Positions 4,850-6,061 of a stretch of DNA of 6,061 nt are shown piece after piece. Position numbers and translations under genes: made by a program. The DNA comes from Rickettsiales bacterium (GTDB taxonomy: Bacteria > Pseudomonadota > Alphaproteobacteria > Rs-D84): NCBI GenBank assembly GCA_031283565.1, contig JAITBM010000102.1:1-6061 (forward strand). The letters are read 5' to 3'. The notes below the pieces were generated by a model that saw only the letters and a list, made by a program, of their open reading frames with translations, did no database searches and was not told the DNA's origin. Positions within the stretch are counted from its first letter, which is position 1, and each line of letters starts with the position of its first letter.

Positions 4850-5479
4850 TTATTCTATCATGATTTTCCCGTTTTGCAAAACTGCCGTGGCACTCGGCGC
4901 GAAGAAGACATCCTGGTGGCTTATCACGAGGAATGTCGTCGCGCCCATCTCTGAGATTATTTCCGCAAGCAGGCGCCTCGTTTCTTCGTCGGCTCCGGAA
5001 TCAGGCTCGTCCAGAATCGCCATTTTGGGCGCCAATACATGCAGGCGCAAAAGCATCAGCCTTTTTTTCTCGCCGCCTGAAAAGCCGACGTTGACGGAAC
5101 GCGCGAGCCAGCTTTCAGGAATGCCGAGCCGCGCCCGCGATTTTTTCAGTCTGGCGGCGAATTCGCCGGCGGGCGCGTTTTCGAAATGCGCGGCATAAGA
5201 GTGTTTGAGAAAGGTCATTACCGAAAGCCCCGCGATTTCGGGCACGTTCTGCATTCCGGCGAACAGGCCGCGCCGCGCCCTCTCGCATGAGGGCGCGGCG
5301 GACAGGTCCGCTCCGTCGAAAATGACTTTGCCGCCCGCGGGCTCGAGCCCCATTATGGCGCGGACAAGCGTGGTCTTGCCCGCCCCGTTCGCGCCGCGCA
5401 AAAGCATGCGGGCGCCGTCCGGCACATCCAGATCAAGGCTTGAAATTTTCAGGGCGGCAAGATTTTGTACTGACAGCAT
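4850..5479 (-). CDS. sufC: SufC, ATPase of SUF Fe-S cluster assembly (short form)
   Basis: SufC is a cytoplasmic ABC-type ATPase that binds SufB (normally as SufBC2D) and powers the shape change for Fe-S cluster assembly. All motifs are present: Walker A GANGAGKTT (29-37), Q-loop Q77 in GMQNVPEIAG, signature SGGEKKR (134-140) within the family-typical SVNVGFSGGEKKR, Walker B MAILDEPD (153-160), D-loop SGAD and H-loop His188. I chose the ATG at 5479 because the Shine-Dalgarno AAGGA (5490-5486) lies six bases before it; it abuts the ATG at 5485. An in-frame start at 5773 would overlap sufB by 283 bases and is rejected. At 209 aa it is short against about 250. It lacks the usual C-terminal tail of 25-30 residues after the final strand (LQNGKIMIE) and several residues before Walker A. 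It lies 11 bases after sufB. Confidence 0.93.
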   Translation of the reverse strand: MLSVQNLAALKISSLDLDVPDGARMLLRGANGAGKTTLVRAIMGLEPAGGKVIFDGADLSAAPSCERARRGLFAGMQNVPEIAGLSVMTFLKHSYAAHFENAPAGEFAARLKKSRARLGIPESWLARSVNVGFSGGEKKRLMLLRLHVLAPKMAILDEPDSGADEETRRLLAEIISEMGATTFLVISHQDVFFAPSATAVLQNGKIMIE

Positions 5480-5485
5480 TTTCAT

Positions 5486-5490
5486 TCCTT
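5486..5490 (-). promoter_or_regulatory. Ribosome-binding site that sets the sufC start
   Basis: AAGGA directly follows the sufB stop TAA. Two in-frame ATGs follow: one at 5485 touching the site, one at 5479 six bases away. Only the second has workable spacing, so SufC should begin MLSVQ, like the MLSI start of E. coli SufC. The site suggests translational coupling to sufB. Confidence 0.65.
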
Positions 5491-6061
5491 TTAATTTCGC
5501 ATCGCAAATTCGATCAATTTTCTGCTTTCGACCAAAAACTCCATCGGCAGGCGCGACAGAACCGGCGCCGCGATCCCGGATATCAAAAGAGCCGCCGCCT
5601 CTGCGGAATCTATGCCAGCGAGCGCCAGATACTGCATGGCCGATTCGTCCAGGGCCCCCGTATGGGCCTCGTGCGAATATTCTCCGCGCGCGGATGCGGC
5701 GAACCGCGGCATGGTATTGGCCGCCGCGGCCCCGCCAATGATCTTGCTGTCGCATTTGCTGGCGCTTGCGCAATTTTCGGCCCCGAAGACAATCTGCGAG
5801 CGGAAAGTCTGGCGGGAAGATCCCAGAGCCGCGCCGAAACTGACGATGCTTGATGTTGTGTGCGGCGCAAGATGAATCATTCTGGTTCCCGTGTCCGCCT
5901 GCTGGTTTTCCCGCGTGATTGTCAGCGAGAAGAAGTCGCTCGACGCCCCCTTTTCAGCAAGGACGGAAGACGGGTATTTCCAGGTTTTGCCGCTTCCGGT
6001 TTCCACCTGGGTCCAGTACATTTTGGCATCGCCGAGAACGCGCGCCCGCTTCGTGACGAAG
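5491..6061 (-). CDS. sufB: SufB, Fe-S cluster scaffold, C-terminal part
   Basis: The last 189 residues are in the window; the frame is open to the right edge, where the rest of the gene lies. SufB is the scaffold on which SUF assembles Fe-S clusters, in complex with SufC and usually SufD. The fragment begins FVTKRARVLGDAK, then WTQVETGSGKTWKYPS and QQADTGTRMIH, all hallmarks of the SufB core beta-helix rather than SufD. The cysteine in KCDSKIIGG (about fragment residue 103) matches the conserved Cys405 of E. coli SufB. SHEAHTG holds the conserved glutamate near the E. coli SufB/SufD interface. The helical end (LDESAMQYLALAGID, then LPMEFLVESRKLIE) is the C-terminal SufC-binding region. No truncation or frameshift is seen. 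Confidence 0.95.
   Translation of the reverse strand, partial: FVTKRARVLGDAKMYWTQVETGSGKTWKYPSSVLAEKGASSDFFSLTITRENQQADTGTRMIHLAPHTTSSIVSFGAALGSSRQTFRSQIVFGAENCASASKCDSKIIGGAAAANTMPRFAASARGEYSHEAHTGALDESAMQYLALAGIDSAEAAALLISGIAAPVLSRLPMEFLVESRKLIEFAMRN

Noticed and set aside
4358..4954. Plus-strand frame opposite the membrane protein and the sufC end
   Set aside because: It spans the gap between two well-supported minus-strand genes and reads low-complexity Ala/Arg-rich sequence typical of antisense frames.
5480..5773. N-terminal extension of sufC to an upstream ATG at 5773
   Set aside because: It overlaps sufB by 283 bases, reads Arg/Gly-rich antisense-like sequence, and a proper ribosome-binding site supports the start at 5479.
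5205..5853. Plus-strand frames opposite sufC and sufB
   Set aside because: They are antisense to strongly conserved SufB and SufC motifs and match nothing recognisable.
1..6061. CRISPR array, toxin-antitoxin pair or other defence system
   Set aside because: No evenly spaced direct repeats were found, and the small genes match no toxin or antitoxin family I know; the ATPase relic alone is not evidence of a defence island.

Overview
The window looks like a bacterial chromosome segment, most likely from a proteobacterium. An alphaproteobacterium is my best guess from the flavour of the suf and ftsX genes and from a Rickettsiales-style palindromic repeat, but nothing here proves it. It has two contrasting halves that meet at a tRNA gene near position 2890.

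Left half (1-2800): AT-rich, sparse and full of decay. The 5' end of a minus-strand gene for a putative exported or lipoprotein (1-65) is preceded by three consecutive stem-loops (84-185). A roughly 700-base stretch without a convincing gene follows; it holds a degraded palindromic repeat (403-505) and a promoter-plus-terminator pair (718-830) that could define a small RNA. Next comes a small plus-strand gene (70 aa, unknown) closed by a perfect 24-base palindrome. After it is a two-gene unit: a peptidase E-like protein that has lost its whole catalytic middle in frame, and a cysteine-rich putative lipoprotein. Then come a short decayed reading frame and a clear pseudogene of an AAA-family ATPase of the AAA_14/DUF4143 type. 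That pseudogene has a lost start codon, three frame changes, internal stops and damaged Walker motifs.

Junction: a complete tRNA-Ser(GCT) gene on the minus strand (2807-2894), with encoded CCA and its own sigma70-type promoter. Its 3' end points into the decayed half, which is the geometry expected of a tRNA integration site, although no second attachment copy was found.

Right half (2955-6061): GC-rich, tightly packed and all on the minus strand. The order is sufB (3' part, running off the window), sufC, a polytopic membrane protein of unknown function, and an ftsX-like gene. Gaps are 11, 34 and 10 bases, so this is probably one operon. SufB and SufC are the scaffold and ATPase of SUF iron-sulfur cluster assembly. 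sufD does not follow sufC, and this SufC is unusually short. FtsX-like proteins are the membrane partners of the FtsE ATPase in divisome and cell-wall hydrolase control; no ftsE lies in the window.

No new defence or other exotic system could be substantiated. The strongest observations are the two eroded genes on the left, the sufBC arrangement without sufD, and the structured leader at the left edge.
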